Part shown: positions 13,852-22,595 of the stretch, one piece after another
Layout: the number at the start of each line of letters is the position of its first letter
How positions within the stretch are numbered: the stretch's first letter is position 1
NCBI GenBank assembly: GCA_900544425.1
Contig: UQUX01000011.1
Location: forward strand, 1 to 24,475
Direction of reading: 5' to 3'
Origin: an uncultured Collinsella sp.
GTDB taxonomy: Bacteria; Actinomycetota; Coriobacteriia; Coriobacteriales; Coriobacteriaceae
DNA: 24,475 bases
Position numbers and translations under genes: made by a program
The notes under the pieces: model-generated
Database searches by the model: none
The model's input: the letters and a program-made list of their open reading frames with translations, nothing else
What the model was told of the DNA's origin: nothing

Positions 13852-14985
13852 TCACTTCCCAATCAGTTTCAGCAACTTGTGCTTCTTGGTGCGAAGCCAG
13901 AATCGTTTCCAGGCCCAAGTCTTCCGAACGGCCGATTCGAACCCAACCTTCCCATATGCCTTAAGAAACCGAGACCTGTCCCTTGTCCTTGGGGAGGGTT
14001 CGTGGAGGTTAGTCTGTTCCACATTGTCGGCCTCGCTGAAGAGGCGCTCCTCGCGGTAGACGGTCTCAGGCAAATCGGCGAGAGCGTCGATGCCAGTCTC
14101 CGTATTGCACAGTACTACGGAGACCTTGCCGGGCGGCGCAGACCCCAGTGTTGACTTGTCTAGCCCCCAAAAATCTCCGAGAGTGATGTCTCCCGCCCGC
14201 TGGTTGCACGCGTAAGGACATTCGTAACAGACGTCACGATGGATGGCACCTGTTACGAAGACGGAAAAATATTCGTCTTCGTAACAGGGCTCGTCGAAGA
14301 CGAGCTCACCGTCGCGATATGCGCACATGTGGAAATCGTTCGCCCCACGAAACGAGAACGAATCCCAGCCTCCTTTGACCTTAAGGTCCAAATGTTCGCG
14401 AAGGAATGCAATCGGAGGGGTGCCGTGGCATATGAGATCGATGCAAATCAAGCCCTCGCGCGTATCGCCAACGATAGAGCGCAAGGCAGCGACCTGGCAT
14501 GGTGTCGAGATGAAGAGTACTTTCCTGCCGTCAGCGAGATACTTTTTGACGTCATTGTATGCGCCGCCGGGATCACTGTAGACGTACTTGGATCCACGTA
14601 GGCTCTCCAAGTCGACTTCTCGATCGACTGAAACGCAGCGCGCCGCCCCGTTCACAGAAGCCGTTCCGTAAACGACGCCGCCCCCGTTGATGACCTTCCT
14701 TGCAAGCGCTGTGGCAATGCCGCCCGATGAAGAGAGCGCAACGTCACTCGGTTCACTGCTCCAAGCAGCATAGGTCTTTAGGGGCTTCCTGAGCTCGACG
14801 GGAGCGCATGCGGGGCAAACAGCATGACATCGCCCACAATCCCTGCAATTTGAGGGGTCGACAGTCGGCACGGGCTCGCCACAAAGGCCGCTTTCCTTCA
14901 TGCTAAGCGCATGGAAGGGGCACGCTTCGACGCATGCTCCGCACCCAGAGCACGTCAAGTCACCGCAAACGAAGTTAGCCGACAT
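13852..14985 (-). CDS. Ferredoxin-fused F420 hydrogenase/dehydrogenase beta-subunit-like protein
   Basis: 377 aa. The N-terminus carries two 4Fe-4S motifs: CxxCxxCxxxC with Cys12, 15, 18 and 22 (CSGCGACVEAC), and Cys47, 50, 53 and 57 (CRDCGRCHAVC). Then come the FrhB-type N-terminal domain (SSSGGIATALARKVI) and C-terminal domain, including FISTPCQVAALRS, DLICHGTPP, RDVCYECPYA and GDITLGDFWG. Proteins of this kind are regularly found next to polysaccharide pyruvyl transferases in exopolysaccharide clusters. A redox step on a sugar or lipid carrier is presumed but not established. ATG 14985 has AGGAGGGG in front; the ORF could extend to TTG 15003 but that lacks a site. It overlaps the wzx stop by 11 bp. 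It is the last intact gene of the operon, and no clear terminator follows. Confidence 0.93.
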   Translation of the reverse strand: MSANFVCGDLTCSGCGACVEACPFHALSMKESGLCGEPVPTVDPSNCRDCGRCHAVCPACAPVELRKPLKTYAAWSSEPSDVALSSSGGIATALARKVINGGGVVYGTASVNGAARCVSVDREVDLESLRGSKYVYSDPGGAYNDVKKYLADGRKVLFISTPCQVAALRSIVGDTREGLICIDLICHGTPPIAFLREHLDLKVKGGWDSFSFRGANDFHMCAYRDGELVFDEPCYEDEYFSVFVTGAIHRDVCYECPYACNQRAGDITLGDFWGLDKSTLGSAPPGKVSVVLCNTETGIDALADLPETVYREERLFSEADNVEQTNLHEPSPRTRDRSRFLKAYGKVGFESAVRKTWAWKRFWLRTKKHKLLKLIGK

Positions 14986-16528
14986 TTCCCCTCCTAAAGC
15001 CAAGTTTATCTCGCAAGATGTCGAAAATTACAAAACGTTCTCCCTTGTCAAACAAAGTGAGCAGCTCGAAGGTATAACCGATGACGGCAGCAGCAAAAGC
15101 AACGGCTACGAGCGTAGCCCAATTTGTGCACAGACCCACCTGGTCAACAAGCGCGTAGCCGAACCAAAGGACCACGAAAACGGATACCTCTCGCATAAGC
15201 GGCTTGTAGAACGTCCGCCTGCGCACGCCGATGACGACCGCACAATATAATGGTTGGACAAGCGCGTGACGGACAAACATCAGAATCGAGCTTGTCCCGG
15301 CGATGACGGTGAGCTTGTCGAGCGAGGTGAATAAGATCAAAGGAAACTCTATGGCGAGCGTTGCCAAACTGAACCCGAAGGCGATGAGGACTGAACCCTT
15401 AATTTTTGTGGTCAGCGTGTTCGCATAATATAGGGGCTCGACAAGAGCGCTCGCAATGAGCGTAATGACGGTCAAAACCGAAAGAAGCTGAATATCGCCT
15501 AATTCGGCAACAGAACGGCCAGGCAGCCATAGGGAGTAGAACGACGGCCCGAAGCCGATGAACCCGGCAAGCGGTACGATCATGAACGCTGAGGTGAAAC
15601 GCATAGCGAAATCGAATCTGCTCACCAGTTCTACCTTGTCCCCACGGGCATAGGCTTGGGCCATCTTAGGGTAAAAGAGGTTCGCTATACTTCCGGAAAG
15701 ATTAGTCAAAGCCTGGGGGACCGTCTTAGCAATGGACAGGAGTCCCATGGCGGCCCCGCTAATGAAGATATTGGCAACCAGGAGGTCGAGGCCGGTCTGG
15801 ATGAGGTTGTTGACGTTCTTGAGGCTGTTCCACACACCGATTTTGAGAAGCTCCCAGACTTTGCTGGGACTGAACCGCGAAAGCGACAGCTTGAGTTCGG
15901 GAAGGAGCCTGCGTGTCACAGCAACTTGCGCCGCGCCGGTCACGACTGTCGCCACGAGGCCCGCGACGCTGAAGTACCACATATGAGGGAAGGCTACCCA
16001 GAACAGGACGAACAGGAAGATGACACGAAGGACCGAACCGAGAAGCTGGCCGATGGAATTTAGGAATAACTCGTTTTTTATAAACGCCGCAACACCAAAT
16101 ACGACCGTAAGCAGCCCTATCCCAGCATTCATGAACGCGAGCAGAACGGTGATTCTCAAGTCGCTGACCAATTCCGGCGTCACACTGACAAGGGTCTCTA
16201 TGTTAGCAGCGAGGAACACCGATCCCACGAAAATTGCAAATGCCATAATACAGTTCGAGAAAAAGACCGAAGAGAAATACTCTTCGGTCCTTTCGGTATC
16301 CCCCTCATGGTAGGAGACCGTGATGAACCGGCTTGCCATGGCATTAAGTGCTGCAGTGATGATTGCGACATAGCTGACGAAGTTGTTGACCAGCCCTACG
16401 AACCCATATGCCTCGTCGCCGAGCTTCTGGAGCACGATCGGCGTGAGAACGAAGCTAATGATGAACTGAGTGCCGAGTACCGCGATTTGCGCGGCGAAGT
16501 TAAGGGCGAATTTCTTTTTGTCTCCCAT
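14975..16528 (-). CDS. wzx: Wzx-type polysaccharide flippase
   Basis: About 517-aa multi-pass membrane protein of the oligosaccharide flippase/MATE-like superfamily. It flips the undecaprenyl-linked repeat unit to the outer face. It opens MGDKKKFALNFAAQIAVLGTQF, followed by alternating hydrophobic segments (roughly 12-14 in all). Typical signatures are TPIVLQKLGDEAYGF in the first loop and AKTVPQALTNLSGSIANLFYP mid-protein. ATG 16528 is selected as the first ATG after the preceding stop; its ribosome binding site is weak, and a GTG at 16579 is in frame inside the pyruvyl-transferase gene. It lies 18 bp downstream of that gene and overlaps the next gene, so it is tightly coupled within the operon. 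Confidence 0.93.
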   Translation of the reverse strand: MGDKKKFALNFAAQIAVLGTQFIISFVLTPIVLQKLGDEAYGFVGLVNNFVSYVAIITAALNAMASRFITVSYHEGDTERTEEYFSSVFFSNCIMAFAIFVGSVFLAANIETLVSVTPELVSDLRITVLLAFMNAGIGLLTVVFGVAAFIKNELFLNSIGQLLGSVLRVIFLFVLFWVAFPHMWYFSVAGLVATVVTGAAQVAVTRRLLPELKLSLSRFSPSKVWELLKIGVWNSLKNVNNLIQTGLDLLVANIFISGAAMGLLSIAKTVPQALTNLSGSIANLFYPKMAQAYARGDKVELVSRFDFAMRFTSAFMIVPLAGFIGFGPSFYSLWLPGRSVAELGDIQLLSVLTVITLIASALVEPLYYANTLTTKIKGSVLIAFGFSLATLAIEFPLILFTSLDKLTVIAGTSSILMFVRHALVQPLYCAVVIGVRRRTFYKPLMREVSVFVVLWFGYALVDQVGLCTNWATLVAVAFAAAVIGYTFELLTLFDKGERFVIFDILRDKLGFRRGNVG

Positions 16529-16545
16529 CGGTTTTGGCAGAACGC

Positions 16546-17673
16546 CTAACGCACCCCCCTGCCAACGGAAATGTTGCACCTTAAATAAGACAGGGAGATT
16601 TCGCGAGCGGCCGCTCTGACGGCATCGGCAACTTCAAACTCCAGGGGCTTGTCGAGAATAAACGAGAGGTCTTTTGGTGTCGTCGCGAGTCTCTCCTTGA
16701 GCGACAACCTGTCGAGAAGGTCAACAAGCTTGTTTGCATTCTGTCCGCGCTTTATCACCGCGAAAGGGACGTGCGTTATGGCGGAGAATATCGTTCCGTG
16801 GAAGGTGTCAGTCACCACGAAATCGGCTCCTTTGAAGTAATTCAGAATTTCATCAGGGCCGCAATCGACGTTCTCATCGCAGAAATCTTGATGTCCGTAG
16901 ACCGCAAGGAGCTTGACGCCCCTTTTCTCGGCGATGGCCCTGATGGCCTCGGCTTCGTCCTGGGTGAAACGGTTGCCGTATCCGTAAACTAGGGCATAAC
17001 GTTCTGGTGTCTCTACGGGCTTCCATTCAACATTTTCGACACCGGAGACAAGAACTGGGTCGAGATGCGTGCTAACGCCATCGATTCCAAGGGCCTCGAG
17101 GATGGCACGGGAGTTTGCGTCCCTAACAGAAATGGCGTCGAAGCATCGGAAGCAATTCCTCACGTCGTCGGCCACGTGGTACTTCTCAAGGTCGGACAAA
17201 GTCGTGTGCCCGAAAGACCCGGCATAGCTGATTACGGATTCGCAGTTGTTCCCCCAACCAAGAAGCTGGCGGCAGAAACCGACATTTGGTCCCGCCTGTG
17301 TACAGTTGAAGACCTCATCGCTTCCGATGACAAGAACGTCGACATGCTCCCCGATGTTGCGCTTGCACGGGTCGACGCCGAGAAGACCGAGGCATCTCTC
17401 ATATTCGACGTCCATCGGAGTTCGCTTATAAATTCCTGCGGCAATGAGGGCACGCCTTCCCGCGCCAGTAAACCTGACATCGGCCTTAATCCTTCCAAGA
17501 AAGTCCTTGAGCCTTCCTCGTGCGTCCCTGAGCCCCGGCACGCACGAGGAAGGTTTGTAGTCAACGAAAAGGACCTCGTGTCCCAGCGACTCGATCATTG
17601 ACTTTAATCCGTATGCTTGCATGAAGGAGCCGTGGTTCACGACTCTCTGCATTGACATAATGCCAACGCGCAT
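16546..17673 (-). CDS. Polysaccharide pyruvyl transferase family protein
   Basis: 375-aa CsaB/PssM/WcaK-like enzyme that would add a pyruvate ketal from phosphoenolpyruvate to a sugar of the repeat unit. The N-terminus RVGIMSMQRVVNHGSFMQAYGL is a Rossmann-like opening shown here only in part by MSMQRVVNHGSFMQAYGL. GSDEVFNC near residue 95-110 and TDTFHGTIFSAI near 290-300 are family motifs, and the His in FHGTIFS is the conserved one. ATG 17673 has AGGAGG at five bases. The stop of the wzy gene overlaps that ribosome binding site, so the two genes are coupled. Pairing with the ferredoxin/FrhB-like gene two positions downstream is a recurrent combination in exopolysaccharide loci. Confidence 0.92.
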   Translation of the reverse strand: MRVGIMSMQRVVNHGSFMQAYGLKSMIESLGHEVLFVDYKPSSCVPGLRDARGRLKDFLGRIKADVRFTGAGRRALIAAGIYKRTPMDVEYERCLGLLGVDPCKRNIGEHVDVLVIGSDEVFNCTQAGPNVGFCRQLLGWGNNCESVISYAGSFGHTTLSDLEKYHVADDVRNCFRCFDAISVRDANSRAILEALGIDGVSTHLDPVLVSGVENVEWKPVETPERYALVYGYGNRFTQDEAEAIRAIAEKRGVKLLAVYGHQDFCDENVDCGPDEILNYFKGADFVVTDTFHGTIFSAITHVPFAVIKRGQNANKLVDLLDRLSLKERLATTPKDLSFILDKPLEFEVADAVRAAAREISLSYLRCNISVGRGVR

Positions 17674-17675
17674 GT

Positions 17676-18914
17676 TTACCTCCTTGTGAGCGCCCCATTG
17701 ACACAACAGACACTCTGCTTCTCGTCTTTTTCGATTCCTCCACTCTGGATATCCTCGCTAGCCACGAAAATAGCCATGAGCGCAATGAAAAAGTAGTAGT
17801 TGTACGTAATTTCGACGATAGATCCTGCGATCATCGCGTAAAGCATGATGTACATGCCCCAGCTCCAAGAAGGCTTATCTCCTTTTACGCTAGTCCAGGC
17901 CATATAGAAGACGGCGAATAGACCCACGACACCATAGTTGACGAGCGTCTCCATAATAGAGTTCTGAGCGTTTCCATACCCGACGTACATGGCCACGGCT
18001 GCGTTTCCATAGCCGTACCCGAAGATAGGAGATTCGCTGATGACGGCCCGAAGCCCACTGTAAATCAAATCCCTGCCCGTCAACGTCAAGTTCTCACCGA
18101 GGACGTCTACGACAATATGCTTCACAAACGGCACCTGGAGGAGCTGTAATAAGAAGGCAAGGATAACGCCCGTCAAGACCATTGCCGCTATGACGACTGC
18201 AGGCTTTTCTAGAATACGCTGGGCTTTCCGTGGGAGGATCACTAAAGCAATCAAGAGGGCAGACATTGCGACGGCCGTCGAGCAGTAGACCGTATGAGCC
18301 ACGACGAGGGCAAGCAAACCAAGGCCCGCGGTGACCAGGACGACTAAATCTTTGCTCCTGCCTTCGCGACGAAGCTTGGCGTAAGCCAGACATGCCAACA
18401 TGATGAAGTAATAGCTCGTTGAGAACTTGTTGCCTGCAAAATAGTAGAGCAGGGGGCCATCGGCTGTACCCACCCTTGCAATGAATACAATAGATAGAAC
18501 GCAGTAAATGACGGTCATCCAGAAGAAGACGCTCATGAAAGTCTCGAGCCTGCCACGTCTGCTGCATGTCGTAATTAGAAGGGCGAGGGCGTAGAGACAG
18601 ATGGCGTAGAGAAGTGCGTCGGTGCAGTTGGAGGAGTCTACGTACCCAGCCAGATAGCCCGCGATGCTCGAGATCACGACCATGATGCAAAACAGGGCCG
18701 ACGGGTGTTTGTACTCTCTTCCTTTGAGGTTGGTGATGAGAAAGAGAAGGACGAAGAACACGCAGCTGACTTTAAGGCCTTGCTGCAGAACCTTCGGGAT
18801 GCAGACCAACTTGAAGACCGCAAAGTAGATAGCAACGAGCGACGCCGTGAGCCAATCGAAGCGTATCCGTTTCGACAAGATAGAATCTCGCGTCCACGAC
18901 AATTGATGATGCAT
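17676..18914 (-). CDS. wzy: Wzy-type O-antigen/capsule polymerase
   Basis: About 412-aa integral membrane protein with roughly ten to twelve hydrophobic segments and no other recognisable domain. The large periplasmic-type loop contains LTGRDLIYSGLRAVISE followed by SPIFGYGYGNA. This is the GRxxxW/GxGxG-like region typical of O-antigen ligase/polymerase (Wzy_C) families. It would join repeat units on the outer face of the membrane. ATG 18914 has AGGTGG about eight bases upstream; a GTG at 18926 is also in frame. It begins 13 bp after the GT2 stop and its own stop overlaps the next ribosome binding site. Sequence conservation in this family is very low, so the call depends on topology, that loop and the operon. 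Confidence 0.88.
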   Translation of the reverse strand: MHHQLSWTRDSILSKRIRFDWLTASLVAIYFAVFKLVCIPKVLQQGLKVSCVFFVLLFLITNLKGREYKHPSALFCIMVVISSIAGYLAGYVDSSNCTDALLYAICLYALALLITTCSRRGRLETFMSVFFWMTVIYCVLSIVFIARVGTADGPLLYYFAGNKFSTSYYFIMLACLAYAKLRREGRSKDLVVLVTAGLGLLALVVAHTVYCSTAVAMSALLIALVILPRKAQRILEKPAVVIAAMVLTGVILAFLLQLLQVPFVKHIVVDVLGENLTLTGRDLIYSGLRAVISESPIFGYGYGNAAVAMYVGYGNAQNSIMETLVNYGVVGLFAVFYMAWTSVKGDKPSWSWGMYIMLYAMIAGSIVEITYNYYFFIALMAIFVASEDIQSGGIEKDEKQSVCCVNGALTRR

Positions 18915-18926
18915 ATTCCGGCCCAC

Positions 18927-19850
18927 CTAAAGGTAGCTGTAGAAGCGCGGCGAAGCAGCGAACAACAGCGCCTTGGCCTTCTCTTTTGTGTTCGTGCCGT
19001 ATTCGAACAAAAACTTCTTGTCTACGCCCGGCACATCAAGGCCGCCCCGAAGTCCAAGCTCGCGGCAAGTGTGTAGATAGCACTTCGCAAGATAGCCATA
19101 TAAAGCGTGGCGAAGCTCCAAATCGTTGATTGCGTCAAATTGAGTCTTCCAGCGCCCTAGGATCTCGCACATGGAAACCGCACGTTCGGAAGAATTCTGC
19201 GATTTCATGATGGAGCCTGGCCGTTGAATGTAGTTGTAGAACTTGTATTTCAGGCAGACGACGGTATCCGCTGCAAGAAAGACTCTAGGCTGCATCTCCA
19301 TGTCTTCATGCAGCAGCCCCACGGCAAACCTGAGCCCGTTTTCCTTAAACAACGAGAGCTTGCAAAACATGAAGCATGCGCACGGGTACCATTCTCCCGC
19401 TTTTAGAGCTGTGAGAATGAAATCCTTAGTGAGATATGCCTTTCCCTCCTCAAGCGACGCGTAGTGATCGGGCCTGTCCGGACCCGGGGTTACCCTCCAA
19501 TCCCCAAGGACGATGTCAGCGTGGGAATCGGTTGCCAAACGCAGCAGCCTCTCGCAAGCATCGAGCTCGATAGAATCGTCTGAATCAACGAACATGATGT
19601 AATCCCCAGTCGCCTCGGCCAGACCGAAGTTGCGCGCATCCGAAAGCCCTCCGTTCTGCTTGTGGACAACTTTTACCCTCGAATCCGCAAGGGCGTAATC
19701 ATCGCAGATTCGAGGGCAATCATCCGGACTCCCGTCATCGACGAGAATCACCTCGATATCGCCCAACGTCTGGCAAAGGACACTGTCAACGCAGCGGCCA
19801 AGTTCTTTTTCGACCTTATAGACTGGAATAATTATGCTTACAAGCGGCAC
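18927..19850 (-). CDS. Family 2 glycosyltransferase
   Basis: 307-aa GT-A fold enzyme using a nucleotide sugar to extend the lipid-linked repeat unit. It opens VSIIIPVYKVEKELGRCVDS, followed by LVDDGSPDDCP (Asp-Asp near 38-39) and HKQNGGLSDARNFG. The metal-binding DxD is VDSDD (about 88-92), and HEDMEM in the acceptor part carries the expected ED catalytic pair. The start is GTG 19850 with GGAGG at six bases (19857-19861); ORF extension upstream has no site. It starts 13 bp after the end of the frameshifted acetyltransferase. Donor and linkage cannot be told from sequence. Confidence 0.94.
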   Translation of the reverse strand: MPLVSIIIPVYKVEKELGRCVDSVLCQTLGDIEVILVDDGSPDDCPRICDDYALADSRVKVVHKQNGGLSDARNFGLAEATGDYIMFVDSDDSIELDACERLLRLATDSHADIVLGDWRVTPGPDRPDHYASLEEGKAYLTKDFILTALKAGEWYPCACFMFCKLSLFKENGLRFAVGLLHEDMEMQPRVFLAADTVVCLKYKFYNYIQRPGSIMKSQNSSERAVSMCEILGRWKTQFDAINDLELRHALYGYLAKCYLHTCRELGLRGGLDVPGVDKKFLFEYGTNTKEKAKALLFAASPRFYSYL

Positions 19851-19863
19851 AAGCAACCTCCGT

Positions 19864-20357
19864 TTATATCTTGTCCCCAGGCCCAACGTCCTTCGTAACT
19901 ATTCGAGCCGCCTTCACAATCGCGCCGTCCCCAACGTATATTGGTCGAAAATGCAGGAGTTCGTGTACACGATAACGTTGCTCCCGAAATGGGGCTGCCA
20001 GAAGACCTCCCCCCGACCATCTTCGCGATGACGTCCATGAGAGCCGCCGATGGTCACACCCTGATACACTGTGAGCGGCCCCTCGCTGACGACCCCAGCG
20101 CCTATAACAACGCCGAGCCCGTGGACGAGGCGAAACCCCGGTGCCAACTTCGCTTTGTAATCCAAATCGACGTGGTAAAGCATCCTGTTCAAACACCAAA
20201 CAATCTTTGCCAGTGGCTCAAGATGGCAACGGTAGAGCAGGGCGGACAGGCGGAAAAGAGCCACAGCGTGGAAGCAGGGGTTCAAAAGAAACGTCCCGAG
20301 CGAACGAGGGAAGCCCTTTCCACCGGCGGCTTCGGCAAAGTCGACGTTGATGTTCAT
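19864..20357 (-). pseudogene. Serine-acetyltransferase-like gene with a C-terminal frameshift
   Basis: Left-handed beta-helix acyltransferase of the CysE/WcaB type, probably O-acetylating the polysaccharide. ATG 20357 has AGGAGG at six bases. The first frame reads through HVDLDYKAKLAPGFRLVHG, VVIGAGVVSEGPLTVYQGVT, IGGSHG and SNVIVYTNSCIF. It then turns into DQYTLGTARL and stops at 19914. The neighbouring frame continues naturally with GPIYVGDGAIV-like sequence (read as RPIYVGDGAIVKAARIV) and ends GDKI at 19864. One missing base near 19944-19950 explains both. The truncated 147-aa product would lose its last helix turns. This could be true decay, a phase-variable site (no homopolymer is present) or a sequencing error. 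Confidence 0.85.
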
Positions 20358-21457
20358 TCCCGTCCTCCTTTACGATCCAATGCGGCCTCGTATGCGCTCT
20401 CAAGAAGGTGGTAGCTCGAGGAGATGTCAAAAGGCTCCAGGCTCCCCGCACGGAAGGAGTCTTTGCTCCTATCATGTGGCCAAAAGGCCATCGCAGCTAT
20501 CTCGCCCGCCCATCTTTCAGCGGTTTCTGTAAGGGAAATCGCGTGGAACCTGTCACTCACGCAAGCGTCCTGCGGCACATTGGACGATACGAAGCATTCA
20601 AGGCCGGCGAGTTGTGCCTCCACGAGGACGATACCAAGTCCCTCGTGAATCGAGGGAAACACAAAGCAATCCATCGCCGAATAGAGCTTGGCTGGGTCTT
20701 TTACGTTGCCAAGCAGCATAATCGAATCATGGGCAGGCGATGCCTCAACCAAGGCCCTAACATCCTTCTCTCCAGGTCCCCCACCAGCAATCATCAGAAT
20801 CGATTCAGGGTTCTCAGCATGAAATGCCTCGAAAACCTTGATTAGGAACGCATGATTTTTCTCAGGGTTCAACCTCGCCACGTTGCCAAGAATATAGACG
20901 TCCTCGTCGATACCGTAGGCTCCGCGCAGCTCGAGGCGAGCTTGCGGATCGAACCTGAACTTGTCAAGGTCGAAGGAATTAGGGATGACGGAAAAGCCCG
21001 CATTTCCAAAAAGCCATTTGCCCGCCTCGTCACTGCACGCGAACATGCAGTCGCAAAGTCGAGGCACGAAAGGCCTCAGCACCCTGTGCAGCACGGGATG
21101 TTCGCATCCCGTGCTGTGACAGTGGCAGGCCACCACTACAACACGGGAGCACTTCGCTATAACCAACTCAGGGAAGACCATACCACTGTTGCCGTGGACA
21201 TGGCAGATGTCGAATTGTCCCTCGTCGAGGGCTTTGCTCAGCGCCTCGAAATAGCCAAGGGTGTCGGACCTCTTATCGGGAAGCTGTGTGACCGCGATGC
21301 CGTGAGCTACGGCCTCATCAACTTTCTCTTGTTCGCATGGACCACCGACGAGCAAGGTCACCGTGTGCCCATGCCGGATAAGTTCGAACGAATATGTGAG
21401 CACTACCTTGCCAATGCCATTATTGACGAGATTGTATGTAATCATGCAGACGTTCAC
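20354..21457 (-). CDS. Family 4 glycosyltransferase (GT-B)
   Basis: 367-aa retaining glycosyltransferase of the EpsF/WbdH-like group. The N-terminal domain opens NVCMITYNLVNNGIGKVV, with the glycine-rich acceptor loop and CHVHGNSG near 85-91. The C-terminal domain has GNVARLNPEKNHAFLIKVF (191-209), MIAGGGPGEKD, and the nucleotide-binding E-x7-E motif in HEGLGIVLVEAQ (Glu272 and Glu280). The start is GTG 21457, with GGTGAGG seven bases upstream. That GTG overlaps the TGA of a decayed glycosyltransferase tail (GTGA). Its stop overlaps the next ATG by four bases, indicating a tightly packed operon. Confidence 0.95.
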   Translation of the reverse strand: MNVCMITYNLVNNGIGKVVLTYSFELIRHGHTVTLLVGGPCEQEKVDEAVAHGIAVTQLPDKRSDTLGYFEALSKALDEGQFDICHVHGNSGMVFPELVIAKCSRVVVVACHCHSTGCEHPVLHRVLRPFVPRLCDCMFACSDEAGKWLFGNAGFSVIPNSFDLDKFRFDPQARLELRGAYGIDEDVYILGNVARLNPEKNHAFLIKVFEAFHAENPESILMIAGGGPGEKDVRALVEASPAHDSIMLLGNVKDPAKLYSAMDCFVFPSIHEGLGIVLVEAQLAGLECFVSSNVPQDACVSDRFHAISLTETAERWAGEIAAMAFWPHDRSKDSFRAGSLEPFDISSSYHLLESAYEAALDRKGGRE

Positions 21458-21664
21458 TTGGCTACCTCACCGTAGAGCAGCTTCAACCAGGCTTCTGCAG
21501 AATAATCCAGGGCAATCATTCGCTTTTCGCAACATGTTCTTGAATGTTCCAAGCCCATGGGATTTCTATCTTTCATTCCAAATGCAATCTTTGATGTAAG
21601 CCAGGGCTTACTGAGTGAATCAGATCGGGCGGAGTCTGGACCATGTTCTTCTCGGGATTATCCA
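21455..21664 (-). pseudogene. C-terminal tail of a lost glycosyltransferase
   Basis: A minus-strand frame open from just after a TAA (about 21662) to a TGA at 21455 has no start of its own with a good site. It ends HSRTCCEKRMIALDY then SAEAWLKLLYGEVAK. This looks like the C-terminal helix of GT4/GT2 capsule enzymes (xxYSxExWxxLYxEV). The stop overlaps the next start codon as GTGA, as expected of an operon gene whose body has been deleted. It fills the otherwise odd 250-bp gap in a tightly packed operon. Family assignment is tentative. Confidence 0.45.
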
Positions 21665-21704
21665 CACTCGCTAGATAACACTACCTACGCCGCTATATTC
21701 GCAG

Positions 21705-22595
21705 TTACGAATTCTGCTTAGGCAAAACGAATAGCTCTCCGAGCTCGCAATCGAGCCTGTCCGGCTGCTTCTCATCAGCGTAGAAGGGGTCGAAACCGCC
21801 CCCGGTGTAAAAAGTCATCTCGCCGAAGAAAGGATTGCCCGCGATGTTGTAAAGATCGACTCGTACATGCGGAAGATCCGACGCCAACGTCTCAGCAAGT
21901 CTGAGCATCAAATCGTAGTTCTCGGGCTTTTCGGTGGGTTTACGATTGGATACTTCGTGATTGATGTCTCCACGTTGCTCCCAGCATGGAGTGAAATACT
22001 GCATATCGTGCGCGGTAAAGCGATCAGCATCGGTCTGCACGAGCGCCGCCTTACCATCGAAGCAGTAGAACTTATAGTCAGTCGGGGTCTGCCTACCCGG
22101 TTCGTCGAGGTACGCCTCGGCAACCACACGAGGAGCTATATCCTTGTAGGCCCACTCCCGACCCTGCCAGTACCAATTCCGTTGAAGTGCAGTACGCAGG
22201 CGTTTCTTAGCGACCTCAAAATCGAATATTGATTTGTCCGTACACACGATTGTGCTCTGCGAGTCGTGAGTGCACTTCAGCACGAACTTTTCCGGCAACT
22301 CATCAATGTCGATTTCTTCCACCGAATCGTAGACGCCATAAAGCGGAACAAGGTACTCATCGCCGATACGCTCCCTTACAAAAGATCGCACTTCAAACTT
22401 GTCAACAAGCGTGGTCAAGACTGGATTGTGATAATGCAGCTTGCACCACTGGAGCTTCTCATTAAAGGTCCTGGGATGATCAAGATCGAGCTTATAGTGC
22501 AGCTTTGCTCTGAAGCACATGCGAATAAAATCCTCGTCGGGGATAAAGCGCAAGTTGTTCCTCAGAGAAAGCGCGAATCTTTTCTTAAGTTTCAT
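21705..22595 (-). CDS. TupA-like ATP-grasp protein
   Basis: 296-aa member of the TupA-like ATPgrasp family, named for teichuronopeptide synthesis and common in capsule clusters. It would use ATP to couple a carboxylate to an amine on the polysaccharide or a peptide substituent; the substrate is unknown. Hallmarks are HYKLDLDHPRTFNEKLQW, DKFEVRSFVRERIG, YLVPLYGVYD, FVLKCTHDS with the ATP-binding Lys, DYKFYCFDGK, and VRVDLYNIAGNPFFGEMTFY, which holds metal-binding residues. The ATG at 22595 overlaps the stop of the Alg13-like gene (ATGA), and GGAGG lies six bases upstream. The ORF extends upstream in frame within the preceding gene, but that part has no family similarity. Confidence 0.92.
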   Translation of the reverse strand: MKLKKRFALSLRNNLRFIPDEDFIRMCFRAKLHYKLDLDHPRTFNEKLQWCKLHYHNPVLTTLVDKFEVRSFVRERIGDEYLVPLYGVYDSVEEIDIDELPEKFVLKCTHDSQSTIVCTDKSIFDFEVAKKRLRTALQRNWYWQGREWAYKDIAPRVVAEAYLDEPGRQTPTDYKFYCFDGKAALVQTDADRFTAHDMQYFTPCWEQRGDINHEVSNRKPTEKPENYDLMLRLAETLASDLPHVRVDLYNIAGNPFFGEMTFYTGGGFDPFYADEKQPDRLDCELGELFVLPKQNS

